From Microbacter sp049976245 (GTDB lineage: Bacteria > Bacteroidota > Bacteroidia > Bacteroidales > Paludibacteraceae), in assembly GCA_049976245.1 (NCBI GenBank), contig JBMFIQ010000002.1:1-64000 (forward strand): DNA of 64,000 nucleotides, in the 5' to 3' direction. The position numbers and the translations under genes were made by a program. The stretch's first letter is position 1, and each line of letters starts with the position of its first letter. Under the pieces are notes generated by a model, which was given only the letters and a program-made list of their open reading frames with translations, was not told the origin of the DNA and searched no databases. Positions 9,294-17,607 of this stretch are shown here, piece by piece.

Positions 9294-10199
9294 TCACAAC
9301 GATATTTGTTGTTCAATCCACGAAATAATTTCTATTTCGCTCTCGGGATGAAACCATTGGATCTCAGGGTCGCGATTAAACCATGAAAGCTGTTTTTTGG
9401 CATAGTTGCGTGAGTGTTGTTTGATTTTGTCCACCGCTTCCTGCCGAGAACATTTTCCTTCGAAATAAGCAAAGAGTTCTTTGTATCCTACCGTGTTTAA
9501 GGCATTCAGATGTTTGTACGGGAGGAGCGATCGGGCTTCCTCTTCCAATCCCAGTTGCATCATTTCGTCCACGCGTTGATCGATGCGTGCATAAAGTTCT
9601 GTGCGAGGCCTGTTCAACCCAACTTTTATGATGCGAAACGGTCGTTGTTTTGCTGTTTTGGTGCGCAACATCGAATAAGGTTTGCCCGTGAGCAATGAAA
9701 TTTCAATGGCATGCATGATGCGTTGCGGATTCATCAGATCCACCTGTCGGTAATAGTCTATGTCAATATTTTTGAGCCAAAGTCGAATGGACTCCAACCC
9801 TTCAGTGCGATATTTTTCCTGAACCAAGCGACGAATTTCGTTTGGAACGGAAGGCAAATCGTCAATGCCGGAACATACTGCATCGATATATAACATGGAT
9901 CCTCCAACCATCAAAACAACATCGTTTTCGTGAAACAGATCGGTCAACAAACGGATGACATCGAGCTCAAAACGGCCTGCATTGTACGATTCAAAAATGG
10001 AATGGGTGCCTACAAAATAATGAGGTATGCCGGCTAATGCTTCGAGCGTTGGAGCAGCCGTACCGATAGGTATTTCACGGTAGCATTGACGTGAGTCGGA
10101 CGAAATGACGGCGGTATGAAACATGGAAGCCAAACGAAGGCTTAACGCCGTTTTCCCAACTCCGGTTGGGCCAAGCAGAACAAGAAGGGTTTTTTCCAA
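9294..10199 (-). CDS. miaA: tRNA dimethylallyltransferase MiaA
   Basis: Transfers a dimethylallyl group to N6 of A37 in tRNAs that read codons starting with U. A 301-residue protein of usual length. The N-terminal P-loop LGPTGVGKTALSLRLA, the SSDSRQCYREIPIGTA segment with the catalytic Asp, the GGSMLYIDA motif and the C-terminal YAKKQLSWFNRDPEIQWF segment are all family hallmarks. A perfect -7 element TATTTTTG is at 10248-10255, about 50 nt upstream. It is monocistronic with a strong terminator at 9064-9137. Confidence 0.95.
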   Translation of the reverse strand: MEKTLLVLLGPTGVGKTALSLRLASMFHTAVISSDSRQCYREIPIGTAAPTLEALAGIPHYFVGTHSIFESYNAGRFELDVIRLLTDLFHENDVVLMVGGSMLYIDAVCSGIDDLPSVPNEIRRLVQEKYRTEGLESIRLWLKNIDIDYYRQVDLMNPQRIMHAIEISLLTGKPYSMLRTKTAKQRPFRIIKVGLNRPRTELYARIDQRVDEMMQLGLEEEARSLLPYKHLNALNTVGYKELFAYFEGKCSRQEAVDKIKQHSRNYAKKQLSWFNRDPEIQWFHPESEIEIISWIEQQISL

Positions 10200-10247
10200 A
10201 ATTGCAATTCATTAATCCATAGAGGCATCAAAAGCATGCGAATGATG

Positions 10248-10255
10248 CAAAAATA
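10248..10255 (-). promoter_or_regulatory. -7 element upstream of miaA
   Basis: TATTTTTG on the minus strand, perfect TAnnTTTG match about 50 nt before the miaA start; no matching -33 box at 19 nt. Confidence 0.35.
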
Positions 10256-10427
10256 GTGACAAAGCGTGTTGGAATCGGAATGCTTCGGATAGTTTAAATA
10301 TATTTAACAGAACGAGATTAAACGAATTCAATTTGCATGTGTCAAATTAGTGAATGATTTGAAACACATCAGGTTTTAGCAGGAGGTGAACAAATCAGAT
10401 AAAGTTTAATTTAAAAATGGTTTTATT

Positions 10428-10820
10428 ATGAAGACAAAAAAAGTTTTGGCGTTCACGCTTCTTTTTTCAGCGTTGAGCATGGTTGTGATGTTTGCACAAG
10501 GTCCGCGTCCTCAATTTACTCCTGAACAACGGGCAAAAAACATGACGGAGCAAATGAAAAAGCAATTAAACTTGACAGACGAACAGGCTTCAAAATTGGA
10601 AGCTGTCAATCTTAAATTTGTTCAAGATCAAATGAAAGCACGCGAAACGTCCAAGGATGTTCGTGCCGACATGAGAGCATGTTATGAAAAGCACAATGCT
10701 GCTTTGAAAGAAATTTTGACTCCGGAACAATTCAAGACATGGCAAGAATCAAGACGTGCCATGATGAATCGGATGCGTCCGAACGAAGGTCAAAATGGTC
10801 AGCCCATGTCTGAACAGTAA
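10428..10820 (+). CDS. Spy/CpxP-like periplasmic protein
   Basis: A 130-residue exported protein with a signal peptide (KKVLAFTLLFSALSMVVMFAQ). The mature part is helical and charged, with FTPEQRAKNMTEQMKKQLNL, a TDEQASKLEAVN segment and a second LTPEQFKTWQ repeat. These LTxxQ-type motifs are the hallmark of the Spy/CpxP family of periplasmic stress chaperones and related Bacteroidota proteins of unknown role, usually induced by envelope stress. The C-terminal tail is rich in Met, Gln and Asn. It stands alone, with its own Rho-independent terminator. An AGGAGGTGA stretch sits 38 nt before the start, too far to act as a usual ribosome binding site. Confidence 0.75.
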   Translation: MKTKKVLAFTLLFSALSMVVMFAQGPRPQFTPEQRAKNMTEQMKKQLNLTDEQASKLEAVNLKFVQDQMKARETSKDVRADMRACYEKHNAALKEILTPEQFKTWQESRRAMMNRMRPNEGQNGQPMSEQ

Positions 10821-10848
10821 GGATTAAAACGTTTGCAACTTGTAGTAA

Positions 10849-10886
10849 AAGGGAATTGTGTCTTAAGGATACAGTTCCTTTTTTTT
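10849..10886 (+). terminator. Rho-independent terminator of the Spy-like gene
   Basis: Arms AAGGGAATTGTGTCT and GGATACAGTTCCTT pair with one bulge and a few G-U pairs around a three-base loop, followed directly by a run of T (10879-10886). Confidence 0.7.
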
Positions 10887-10913
10887 GGTTTGAGGAAGGA
10901 GAAAAATGTATTC

Positions 10914-10958
10914 AAAAACAGCGTGGATTCAAAAAGTCATCCACGCTGTTTTCGTTTT
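10914..10958. terminator. Perfect 10-bp hairpin terminator between convergent genes
   Basis: CAGCGTGGAT (10919-10928) and ATCCACGCTG (10939-10948) are exactly complementary. Five T residues follow on the minus strand, 20 nt beyond the phosphohexomutase stop, and TTTTCGTTTT follows on the plus strand, so it may serve both genes. Confidence 0.8.
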
Positions 10959-10967
10959 AAGGAGAGA

Positions 10968-12716
10968 TTAAATGCCTAAAGATTTCTTGACTGCTTCAAT
11001 TTTTTGTTCGGCAGCCCGATTCACCTCGTCGAACTCTTCGCGTCGATGCAGCGGATGTTTCACTTCGATGTAGAATTTAATTTTAGGTTCGGTGCCTGAG
11101 GGACGAACCGATATTTTGGTGTGATCGGCAGTGAAAAATTGCAAAACATTGGACGGTTCGGGCATATCAAGCACGGTTTCGGCACCTGAAACCAGATCTT
11201 TCATGCGTAAAGTCTTAAAATCTTTGATGGCAACAACTTTGGAGCCTGCAATTTCGACGGGAGGATTTATGCGGAAATTAGTCATCATTTGTTGAATTTC
11301 ATCAGCTCCCGTTTTGCCTTTACGAACAATGGAAATGCCTTTTTCTTTGCTGTAACCATATTCGAGGTATATGTCCTGAATGATTTGATAGATGGATTTA
11401 TGCTGATCTTTAGCCCATGCAGCTATTTCGGCCATGAGGGAACAGGAAGAGACGGCGTCTTTGTCGCGGACAAAATCTTCGGGAAGATATCCATAGCTTT
11501 CTTCACCACCTCCGATGTATTGTTGTTTGCCTTCCAGATCACGAATCACCGAGGCAATCCATTTAAAACCGGTGTAGCAATCGTAGCAGGCCACTTCGTT
11601 GCGTTCGGCAATTTGCTTGATGACTTCGGTGGTTACAATGGTTTTAACCACAAACTCGTTGTGACGCAATTTGCCCAATTCTTTCCAGCGTCTGATTAAA
11701 TAGTAGGTAAAAAGCATGCAGGTTTGGTTTCCGTTGACCAACACCCATTCGTTTTGATCGTTCTTAACGGCAATTCCAATTCGATCGGCATCGGGATCAG
11801 AAGCCATGACCAATTCCGCATCGGTTTCTTTGGCTTTCCTGATGGCTAAATCGAGTGCGGCAGGTTCTTCGGGGTTGGGAGAAGCCACCGTTGGGAAATC
11901 GCCACTAATCACATCCTGTTCAGGAACATGAATGATGTTGGTGAAGCCAAAGTTTTGCAGCGATTGAGGAATCAACATGCCGCCGGTGCCGTGGATCGGA
12001 GTGTAAACAATCTTGATATCGCGGTGACGTTCGATGGCATCTTTCGACAAGGAGAGGGTTTTGATTTGAGCCAGATAAGCATCGTCCACGTTTTTGCCAA
12101 TGATTTCAATGAGGTTGTCATTACCCTTGAAAAGAATATCTTCCACCCGTTTGATATTGGTAACTTCGCGAATGACGTTGGTATCGTGCGGGGCAATCAT
12201 TTGAGCGCCGTCATTCCAATAGGCTTTGTATCCGTTGTATTCTTTGGGGTTGTGCGAAGCGGTGATGATGATGCCGCTTTGGCATCCCAAGTGTCTGATG
12301 GCAAAAGAAATTTCCGGGGTAGGCCTCAAAGCGTCGAAAAGGTACACCTTAATGCCATTGGCAGAAAAAATGGCCGCCGAAGTTTCGGCAAATTTTCGGC
12401 TGTTGTTGCGGCAATCGTGTCCAATCACCACTTTGATTTGATCCAAGCCTGCAAATTCCTTTTTCAAATAGTTAGAGAGGCCTTGAGTGGCAGCGCCTAC
12501 AGTGTATAAATTCATTCGGTTGGAGCCGGCACCCATAATGCCGCGAAGACCACCTGTGCCAAATTCTAAATCTTTATAGAATGCATCAATTAATTCGGAA
12601 GGATCTTCGGCATTGAGCATCCGAAGAATTTCCTGTTTTGTTTCTTCGTCGTAACTTCCATTAAGCCATGATGTTGCTTTGGCTTTTACGAGGTTTAATA
12701 ATTCTGTATTTTCCAT
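10968..12716 (-). CDS. Phosphoglucomutase/phosphomannomutase-type phosphohexomutase
   Basis: A 582-residue alpha-D-phosphohexomutase of the long PGM2/PgcA-like subgroup, expected to interconvert glucose-1-phosphate and glucose-6-phosphate (or another hexose or pentose phosphate). Four domain signatures are present in order: the substrate-entry motif FGTGGLRG, the phosphoserine loop TASHNPKEYNGYK, the Mg-binding DPDADRIGIAV, the sugar loop GGGEESYGY and the C-terminal phosphate-binding RPSGTEPKIKFY. It has its own promoter (12744-12775) and terminator. It would connect the glycogen and starch genes elsewhere in the window to glycolysis. Confidence 0.92.
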   Translation of the reverse strand: MENTELLNLVKAKATSWLNGSYDEETKQEILRMLNAEDPSELIDAFYKDLEFGTGGLRGIMGAGSNRMNLYTVGAATQGLSNYLKKEFAGLDQIKVVIGHDCRNNSRKFAETSAAIFSANGIKVYLFDALRPTPEISFAIRHLGCQSGIIITASHNPKEYNGYKAYWNDGAQMIAPHDTNVIREVTNIKRVEDILFKGNDNLIEIIGKNVDDAYLAQIKTLSLSKDAIERHRDIKIVYTPIHGTGGMLIPQSLQNFGFTNIIHVPEQDVISGDFPTVASPNPEEPAALDLAIRKAKETDAELVMASDPDADRIGIAVKNDQNEWVLVNGNQTCMLFTYYLIRRWKELGKLRHNEFVVKTIVTTEVIKQIAERNEVACYDCYTGFKWIASVIRDLEGKQQYIGGGEESYGYLPEDFVRDKDAVSSCSLMAEIAAWAKDQHKSIYQIIQDIYLEYGYSKEKGISIVRKGKTGADEIQQMMTNFRINPPVEIAGSKVVAIKDFKTLRMKDLVSGAETVLDMPEPSNVLQFFTADHTKISVRPSGTEPKIKFYIEVKHPLHRREEFDEVNRAAEQKIEAVKKSLGI

Positions 12717-12743
12717 TTATCTTATCAATAAAAAATTAGTGGA

Positions 12744-12775
12744 TAAAAATACGATATTTATTTTGCGTAAGCAAA
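12744..12775 (-). promoter_or_regulatory. Promoter of the phosphohexomutase gene
   Basis: On the minus strand TTTG (12772-12775), a 20-nt spacer, then TATTTTTA (12744-12751, one mismatch to TAnnTTTG), about 28 nt before the start codon. Confidence 0.45.
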
Positions 12776-13005
12776 TTTTAAAATCACCTTTCGCGGCGGA
12801 ACTCGTGGTTCGCCATCCGATTGGCCATTGACAAGCAAATCAAATGAGGCGGTGTGCGCTGTAAAAGCTGGAGAAAAAGGTCAGATGCGACATGAAGTCA
12901 CGCCAAAGGTTTTTTTTAGACATTCTTGATCAAGTGGAAAAAGGAAAATGACTCGGAAAGGGATCGAAATTTTTTCCCGTCGATGAAAAGTTGCGTACAT
13001 TTATG

Positions 13006-13013
13006 TATATTTG
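13006..13013 (+). promoter_or_regulatory. -7 element of a short leader or small RNA
   Basis: TATATTTG is a perfect TAnnTTTG match. No TTTG box at 19 nt upstream. A terminator starts only 23 nt downstream. Confidence 0.4.
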
Positions 13014-13018
13014 CATCA

Positions 13019-13092
13019 AGGAAATTCAAAGCAAAGATGGTTGAATGATGGAATGAATAAGGTTTTGTCTTTCAACCAATCTGTTTTTTTTT
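13019..13092 (+). ncRNA. Candidate 75-nt small RNA or attenuated leader
   Basis: Transcription from the -7 element at 13006-13013 would run straight into the terminator at 13036-13092, giving an RNA of about 75 nt. It lies 225 nt upstream of the sugar nucleotidyltransferase gene on the same strand, so it is either an independent small RNA or the terminated form of a regulated leader. No riboswitch family is recognised. Confidence 0.3.
13036..13092 (+). terminator. Rho-independent terminator or attenuator
   Basis: GATGGTTGAA (13036-13045) pairs with TTCAACCAATC (13071-13081) with a single bulged A, followed by nine T residues at 13084-13092. The 25-nt loop is unusually long. Confidence 0.6.
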
Positions 13093-13316
13093 ATCATTAT
13101 GACGGAGTCTTGCGGGAAGATGTTGAATGACTTTGACAAAGATCCTTTTGGCCACCGCATGACGCGAGACCTTCTTCTTTGAAACGTAAGGTGCTTTGAA
13201 AAGGGAAAGTGCCGACATCGGGAGCATTTTCATCCCCTTTCAGCGCTTTGTTTTCAAGCGTTGATTTGTTGGTTGAATCAATAGAATGAAATAAAACACA
13301 CATTAAAAAAAGATAT

Positions 13317-14225
13317 ATGAACCCCACATTGTTTATTTTAGCAGCCGGTTTGGGTAGTCGTTACGGAGGATTGAAACAATTGGACGGATTAGGACCCAAT
13401 GGCGAAACCATCATGGATTATTCCGTGTATGATGCCGCTCGTGCCGGTTTTGGTAAAATTGTTTTTGTCATACGTCACAGTTTTGAAAAAGATTTTGAAC
13501 GGGCTGTCGTTTCAAAATATCGGGATGTCTTGCCGGTAGAAATTATTTTTCAGGAAGTTGATGATGTGCCCGACCAACTTCCTTTCAATCCCATACGGGA
13601 AAAGCCATGGGGAACGAATCATGCTGTTTTGATTGGAGCAAAAGTCATTCATGAGCCTTTCGCCGTGATCAATGCCGACGATTTTTACGGAAAAGAGTCG
13701 TTCGAAGTGTTGGCGGAGTTTTTGAGATCGGTTGAAAACAGCAAAAATCAATATTGCATGGTAGGTTATCGCGTTGGTAACACCCTTTCGGAGAGTGGTG
13801 CCGTGAGTCGGGGTGTTTGTGTGACCAATGAAGCAGGTTATTTGACGTCGGTGGTAGAACGAACCCATATCGAAGAAAAAGGCGGAACCATTGTCTATCT
13901 GGATGAACACGGCGTGGAAAATCAATTGGCCGAAGATGCACTGGTGTCGATGAACATGTGGGGCTTTACACCCGATTATTTTGACTATTCCAAAGAAAGT
14001 TTCATCCGTTTTCTGAAAGAACACGGTCAGGATCTGAAATCGGAGTTTTATATCCCGACGGTGGTCAACGAATTGATCAACGAAGGAATAGCCACTTGCA
14101 AAGTATTGCAGACACAAGCTAAATGGTTTGGCGTAACCTATGCCGATGATCGACCTCAAGTAGTGCTTAAAATCAATGAGCTGATTCGAAAAGGGGTTTA
14201 TCCAAATCATCTCTGGGGTAAATAG
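13317..14225 (+). CDS. Sugar-phosphate nucleotidyltransferase (NTP_transferase family)
   Basis: A 302-residue cytosolic protein with the nucleotide-binding N-terminus FILAAGLGSRYGGLKQLDG typical of enzymes that join NTP and a sugar-1-phosphate into an NDP-sugar. NADDFYG supplies the metal-binding Asp. The exact sugar and nucleotide cannot be told from sequence; UTP with glucose-1-phosphate is plausible because galE lies 135 bp downstream on the same strand. The start is placed at the ATG that immediately precedes the core motif. The leader contains a possible attenuator (13036-13092). Confidence 0.8.
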   Translation: MNPTLFILAAGLGSRYGGLKQLDGLGPNGETIMDYSVYDAARAGFGKIVFVIRHSFEKDFERAVVSKYRDVLPVEIIFQEVDDVPDQLPFNPIREKPWGTNHAVLIGAKVIHEPFAVINADDFYGKESFEVLAEFLRSVENSKNQYCMVGYRVGNTLSESGAVSRGVCVTNEAGYLTSVVERTHIEEKGGTIVYLDEHGVENQLAEDALVSMNMWGFTPDYFDYSKESFIRFLKEHGQDLKSEFYIPTVVNELINEGIATCKVLQTQAKWFGVTYADDRPQVVLKINELIRKGVYPNHLWGK

Positions 14226-14360
14226 TTCTATGCCTATGCAGGCTTGTCGGTGCCATGGATCAAGTCATTAAAAGCGCTTTGTAACGATAGATAGCGTTGA
14301 CGCAATGACGACAACCGTTGAAGGATATCTATAGAATCAAAACAATAAACAATTGAAACG

Positions 14361-15404
14361 ATGGCTAAAATTTTAGTAACGGGAGGAACGGGCTACATTG
14401 GTTCACACACGGTGGTGGAACTGCAACAAGCCGGTTACGAAGTGGTGATTATCGACAATTTATCCAATTCGAACGTTGAAGTATTGAACGGCATTGCTGC
14501 CATAACGGGAGTCCGACCTGCATTTGAAAATCTGGACTGTCTAGACTACATCGGGCTCGATCGCGTGTTGACAAGACACGACGGCATTCAAGCAATCATC
14601 CATTTTGCAGCCAGCAAAGCCGTTGGAGAATCGGTAGAAAAGCCGCTGCATTATTACCGAAACAATTTGGTTTCGCTGATGAACCTGCTGCAATTGATGC
14701 CGTTGCACAAAATAGGCCATTTTGTTTTTTCATCTTCTTGCACAGTTTACGGACAACCCGATGAACTTCCCGTGTCGGAGCAAGCACCGCTTAAACCGGC
14801 CTTGTCGCCTTACGGAAACACCAAACAGATTGGTGAAGAAATCATTCGTGACGTCATACATGCCAATCCCTCCATTCAAAGCATCATTCTTCGATATTTC
14901 AATCCCATTGGAGCTCATCCAACAGCCATGATTGGCGAATTGCCCAACGGAGTACCCAACAATCTCGTCCCTTTCATTACCCAAACGGCCATGGGGCTTC
15001 GCAAAGAGTTGCAAGTGTTCGGAAACGATTACAACACGCCCGACGGATCGTGCATTCGCGATTACATTCATGTGGTCGATTTGGCCAAAGCTCATGTTGT
15101 GGCCATGGAACGAATGCTGAATGGACGTTGCGACGAACCGTTGGAAATCTTCAACATCGGGACGGGCAAAGGATATTCGGTGTTGGAACTGCTGCACCTT
15201 TTTCAGGAAGTCAACGGCATAACGGTACCCTATCGCATTGTGGGGCGTCGCGACGGAGACATCGAAAAAGTGTGGGCAAATCCTGAAAAAGCCAACAACA
15301 TACTGGGGTGGAAAGCCGAAAAAACGATGGAAGAGACACTACAATCGGCATGGCGCTGGGAACAACGATTGAACGAAAAGAAAACCGATTCGTCGCACGC
15401 ATGA
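14361..15404 (+). CDS. galE: UDP-glucose 4-epimerase GalE
   Basis: An extended short-chain dehydrogenase of 347 residues that interconverts UDP-glucose and UDP-galactose using bound NAD. The NAD motif VTGGTGYIGSHTVVELQ is at the N-terminus, the catalytic Ser is in FSSSCTVYG, and the Tyr-Lys pair is in SPYGNTK. ILRYFNPIGAH and the CIRDYIHVVDLAKAH segment are characteristic of GalE. It follows the nucleotidyltransferase on the same strand and precedes the CYTH gene by 96 bp. A GCCTCC/GGAGGC hairpin (15432-15449) sits in that gap but has no T tract. Confidence 0.95.
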   Translation: MAKILVTGGTGYIGSHTVVELQQAGYEVVIIDNLSNSNVEVLNGIAAITGVRPAFENLDCLDYIGLDRVLTRHDGIQAIIHFAASKAVGESVEKPLHYYRNNLVSLMNLLQLMPLHKIGHFVFSSSCTVYGQPDELPVSEQAPLKPALSPYGNTKQIGEEIIRDVIHANPSIQSIILRYFNPIGAHPTAMIGELPNGVPNNLVPFITQTAMGLRKELQVFGNDYNTPDGSCIRDYIHVVDLAKAHVVAMERMLNGRCDEPLEIFNIGTGKGYSVLELLHLFQEVNGITVPYRIVGRRDGDIEKVWANPEKANNILGWKAEKTMEETLQSAWRWEQRLNEKKTDSSHA

Positions 15405-15500
15405 AGCACGTTGGCCAAGTGTCAACATACGGCCTCCCGTGCCGGAGGCAGAAACACCCACATGTAAAAGCCTGCGAAGCGACGATTAAACACTTAAAAG

Positions 15501-15968
15501 ATGCCATTTGAAATAGAACGCAAATTTTTGATCATTGCCGACTACAAACCATACGTGGTCGGATCGAAAAAGATTCGGCAAGGTTATCTCTGCACCGATC
15601 CCAATCGAACCGTGCGCATCCGTATGCAGGACGATCAAGCGTTTTTGACCGTCAAAGGCAAACCCAGTCAATCGGGGATTTCAAAGTTTGAATGGGAAAC
15701 AACCATTCCTTTCGACGATGCCTCCACGCTGCTTCAACTGTGCGATGTGGTCATCGAAAAAACCCGTTATCTGGTTCCTCAAGGCGATTTGATGTTTGAA
15801 ATAGACGAATTTCACGGCGTCAATGAGGGATTGGTGATTGCCGAAATTGAGTTGCCTGCCGAAGAAACGCCCTTTGAACATCCGCATTGGCTGGGACGTG
15901 AAGTCACCGGCGATGTGCGCTTCTACAACGCTTATTTGGCGCAACATCCCTATTGCCATTGGAAATAA
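15501..15968 (+). CDS. CYTH domain (triphosphate tunnel) protein
   Basis: A 155-residue protein made of a single CYTH domain. The signature EIERKFL is at the N-terminus. The Lys, Arg and Glu residues lining the tunnel appear in IRQGYL, RTVRIRMQDDQAFLTVKG, EWETTI, EKTRYLV, FEIDEFHG and IAEIELP. Family members hydrolyse inorganic tripolyphosphate, nucleoside triphosphates or thiamine triphosphate, or act as adenylate cyclases. Stand-alone short bacterial proteins like this are most often tripolyphosphatases, but the activity is not shown by sequence alone. Probably co-transcribed with galE. Confidence 0.85.
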   Translation: MPFEIERKFLIIADYKPYVVGSKKIRQGYLCTDPNRTVRIRMQDDQAFLTVKGKPSQSGISKFEWETTIPFDDASTLLQLCDVVIEKTRYLVPQGDLMFEIDEFHGVNEGLVIAEIELPAEETPFEHPHWLGREVTGDVRFYNAYLAQHPYCHWK

Positions 15969-16211
15969 AATCATTACCACATCTCCCCCATGGGGCGTAT
16001 CGCTCTTCTTTAAGCTCCCGCTTGGTGTCTGAAGATCGACACATTTCTACATCAAATCAATGTTTGGACGAATTCGTGACGTTCACCTCTTTCGCAAGAA
16101 GAGAAACCGCAAAGCATCTTGTTGTCGCCATGACGCCACGAGGCTGCAAAGGATGAATGGACATGCCTAAAATGGCCGTGAAACCATTCAAAACATAAAA
16201 TAATGCGCACA

Positions 16212-16652
16212 AGCAAGGAACGAAAACAGACGCAACAAACACAAAAGCAATCGGAACCTCATCAAAGAGGGCCTGAACCAGAACAAACAAAGAAGATCGT
16301 AAGGCGAAGTCGTTAAGTAACCTTATCAAATAAAGTTGCTCGGGCAGCAAAATAAGTATCCGGATGATGAAGAGAAACATTTCGGAGAAAAAAGATAACA
16401 TCCAGAGAAAAAAACATTGACTAACGGAAAATCAAAGACGCAAATGTAGAAAAAAAGGTTGATTTTGGTCAATCAAACAATGATTGTCGGTAATCAAACA
16501 AAGATTTTCGGAAATCAAACAAAGAAGTGGACGCATCAAACATAGTCCGGAACCAGACAAAAGAAGAATTTCCGCCGCAAATAAAGATTTTGAGGAAAAA
16601 ATAAAGATCTCAAGCCACAAAAAAGTTCGTATCGGATGGTTCAATGCATCAC
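16212..16652. repeat. Degenerate tandem array with 21-bp period
   Basis: About 21 consecutive units of exactly 21 bp. The clearest are at 16464-16484, 16485-16505 and 16506-16526; they share a CGG or GG followed by an A-rich AATCAAACAAAG core. Units before and after are more diverged, but the A-rich core stays in register (for example 16275-16295, 16380-16400, 16548-16568, 16590-16610). On the minus strand this creates a leucine-rich 7-residue periodicity interrupted by a TGA at 16432-16434. The period equals two helical turns, so the A tracts are phased and the DNA may be curved. Function unknown. Confidence 0.65.
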
Positions 16653-17226
16653 CCTTCAACGGATAAATCCGCTGATACCCTATGAAAAGAGGGAAAACAA
16701 ACGCACAAGCCAATGACAATCGCTTCAAACGCTGCCTCCAATTCGAAACATCAACATGCCGGATAATTTATACATATTCACTTCCATACAATCTGCCACG
16801 AGCGGAAGTGATGTGGAGGATTTTGTTCAACCACAAGGGTTGAATAAAACAGGAAGCAACATGATTATCAATATGGTTGTCAATTGATCTAAATAAAGCA
16901 TAATCCATAACCACCATGTCTTTATACCCCAAAACAACATCTTGACTCATTAGCCATAAGATCTTTAAAGAGCCCTTTAAGTAGTCAAAACCAAGGCTTG
17001 GAAAGAAAAATCAAGGTGCAATGTTGTTTGCTTTATCCCTTTCATGAATGGCATCAAAGTCAATCACGCATGTTTTTTTTCATAAGCGGTGAAAAAAAAT
17101 TGCCGAATCGATACGCAAAAGGGTCACATAAATGGATTTTTAAATGACTTTGCAAAGGCGTTTAAAACCATTCAAATGGAACGGAGGAGCGAAGGATGAC
17201 AAAGGGAAAATTATGCGCTCTTTTTT

Positions 17227-17257
17227 TTTGTGTGTTCAATGAAAAGCATTAATTTTG
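17227..17257 (+). promoter_or_regulatory. Full consensus Bacteroidota promoter
   Basis: TTTG (17227-17230), a spacer of exactly 19 nt, then TAATTTTG (17250-17257): a perfect match to TTTG-N19-TAnnTTTG and the best promoter in the window. Transcription would start near 17263, about 345 nt upstream of the porin gene. Confidence 0.7.
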
Positions 17258-17382
17258 CGGCAAAAATAGAAACGACATCAACATGGACGACGGACCGGCG
17301 AAATTTTTAATGAATCTCTTGCGTTTAGCAAGGTAGCCGACCGGATGTCAGCTTCCTTCTAAACCTGTCAGAAGAAGGAGGT

Positions 17383-17511
17383 ATGATGATTTCTCCCCAA
17401 TTATTTTATATTTGTGCATTCATCGACGATGAACCAATTGCTTTGAATGGGTTCATGGTTGAAAAATGGACTTTACACATGTTATTTTCGCATGTTAAGA
17501 AGTTTCCGTAG
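17383..17511 (+). pseudogene. Probable remnant of a LytTR-type response regulator (N-terminus only)
   Basis: A 42-codon frame begins with two adjacent ATG codons directly behind AAGGAGGT, an unusually strong ribosome binding site for this genome. Residues 9-28 read YICAFIDDEPIALNGFMVEK, which looks like the first strand and helix of a receiver domain; the DDEPxA acidic pocket is typical of LytTR response regulators of Bacteroidota. After that the similarity stops and the frame ends at TAG, with no phosphoacceptor Asp and no output domain, so only a gene start remains. It is downstream of the consensus promoter at 17227-17257. The assignment rests on about 20 residues. Confidence 0.4.
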
Positions 17512-17607
17512 TGATTTGTTGTAAGCGGACTGTTTCAACCATGCAGTCTTTAGTGAAAATAGTGTCCATTAATTACAACAGAACAACGCATTCAGCTTAC
17601 ACAAACA

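Larger units (their letters stand above)
12776..13316. other. Intergenic region with leader or small-RNA signals
   Basis: About 540 bp without a supported gene. It holds a plus-strand -7 element at 13006-13013 and a Rho-independent terminator at 13036-13092. The remaining 220 bp before the nucleotidyltransferase gene contain only short frames without recognisable features. Confidence 0.5.
15969..17607. other. 1.6-kb region without an intact gene
   Basis: The longest gene-free stretch in the window. It holds a degenerate 21-bp-period repeat (16212-16652), a consensus promoter (17227-17257), a 17-codon upstream frame (17283-17336) and a 42-codon frame resembling the start of a response regulator (17383-17511). 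Between 16660 and 17220 I see nothing beyond short frames. Confidence 0.6.

Noticed and set aside
13097..13327. 76-codon minus-strand frame overlapping the start of the nucleotidyltransferase gene
   Set aside because: It overlaps a well-supported gene start, and its sequence resembles no family.
16057..16728. Two minus-strand frames in one register, leucine-rich with a 7-residue rhythm, separated by a single TGA
   Set aside because: The rhythm is a by-product of the 21-bp DNA repeat; the translation is low-complexity hydrophobic, without a start context. Kept only as a repeat.
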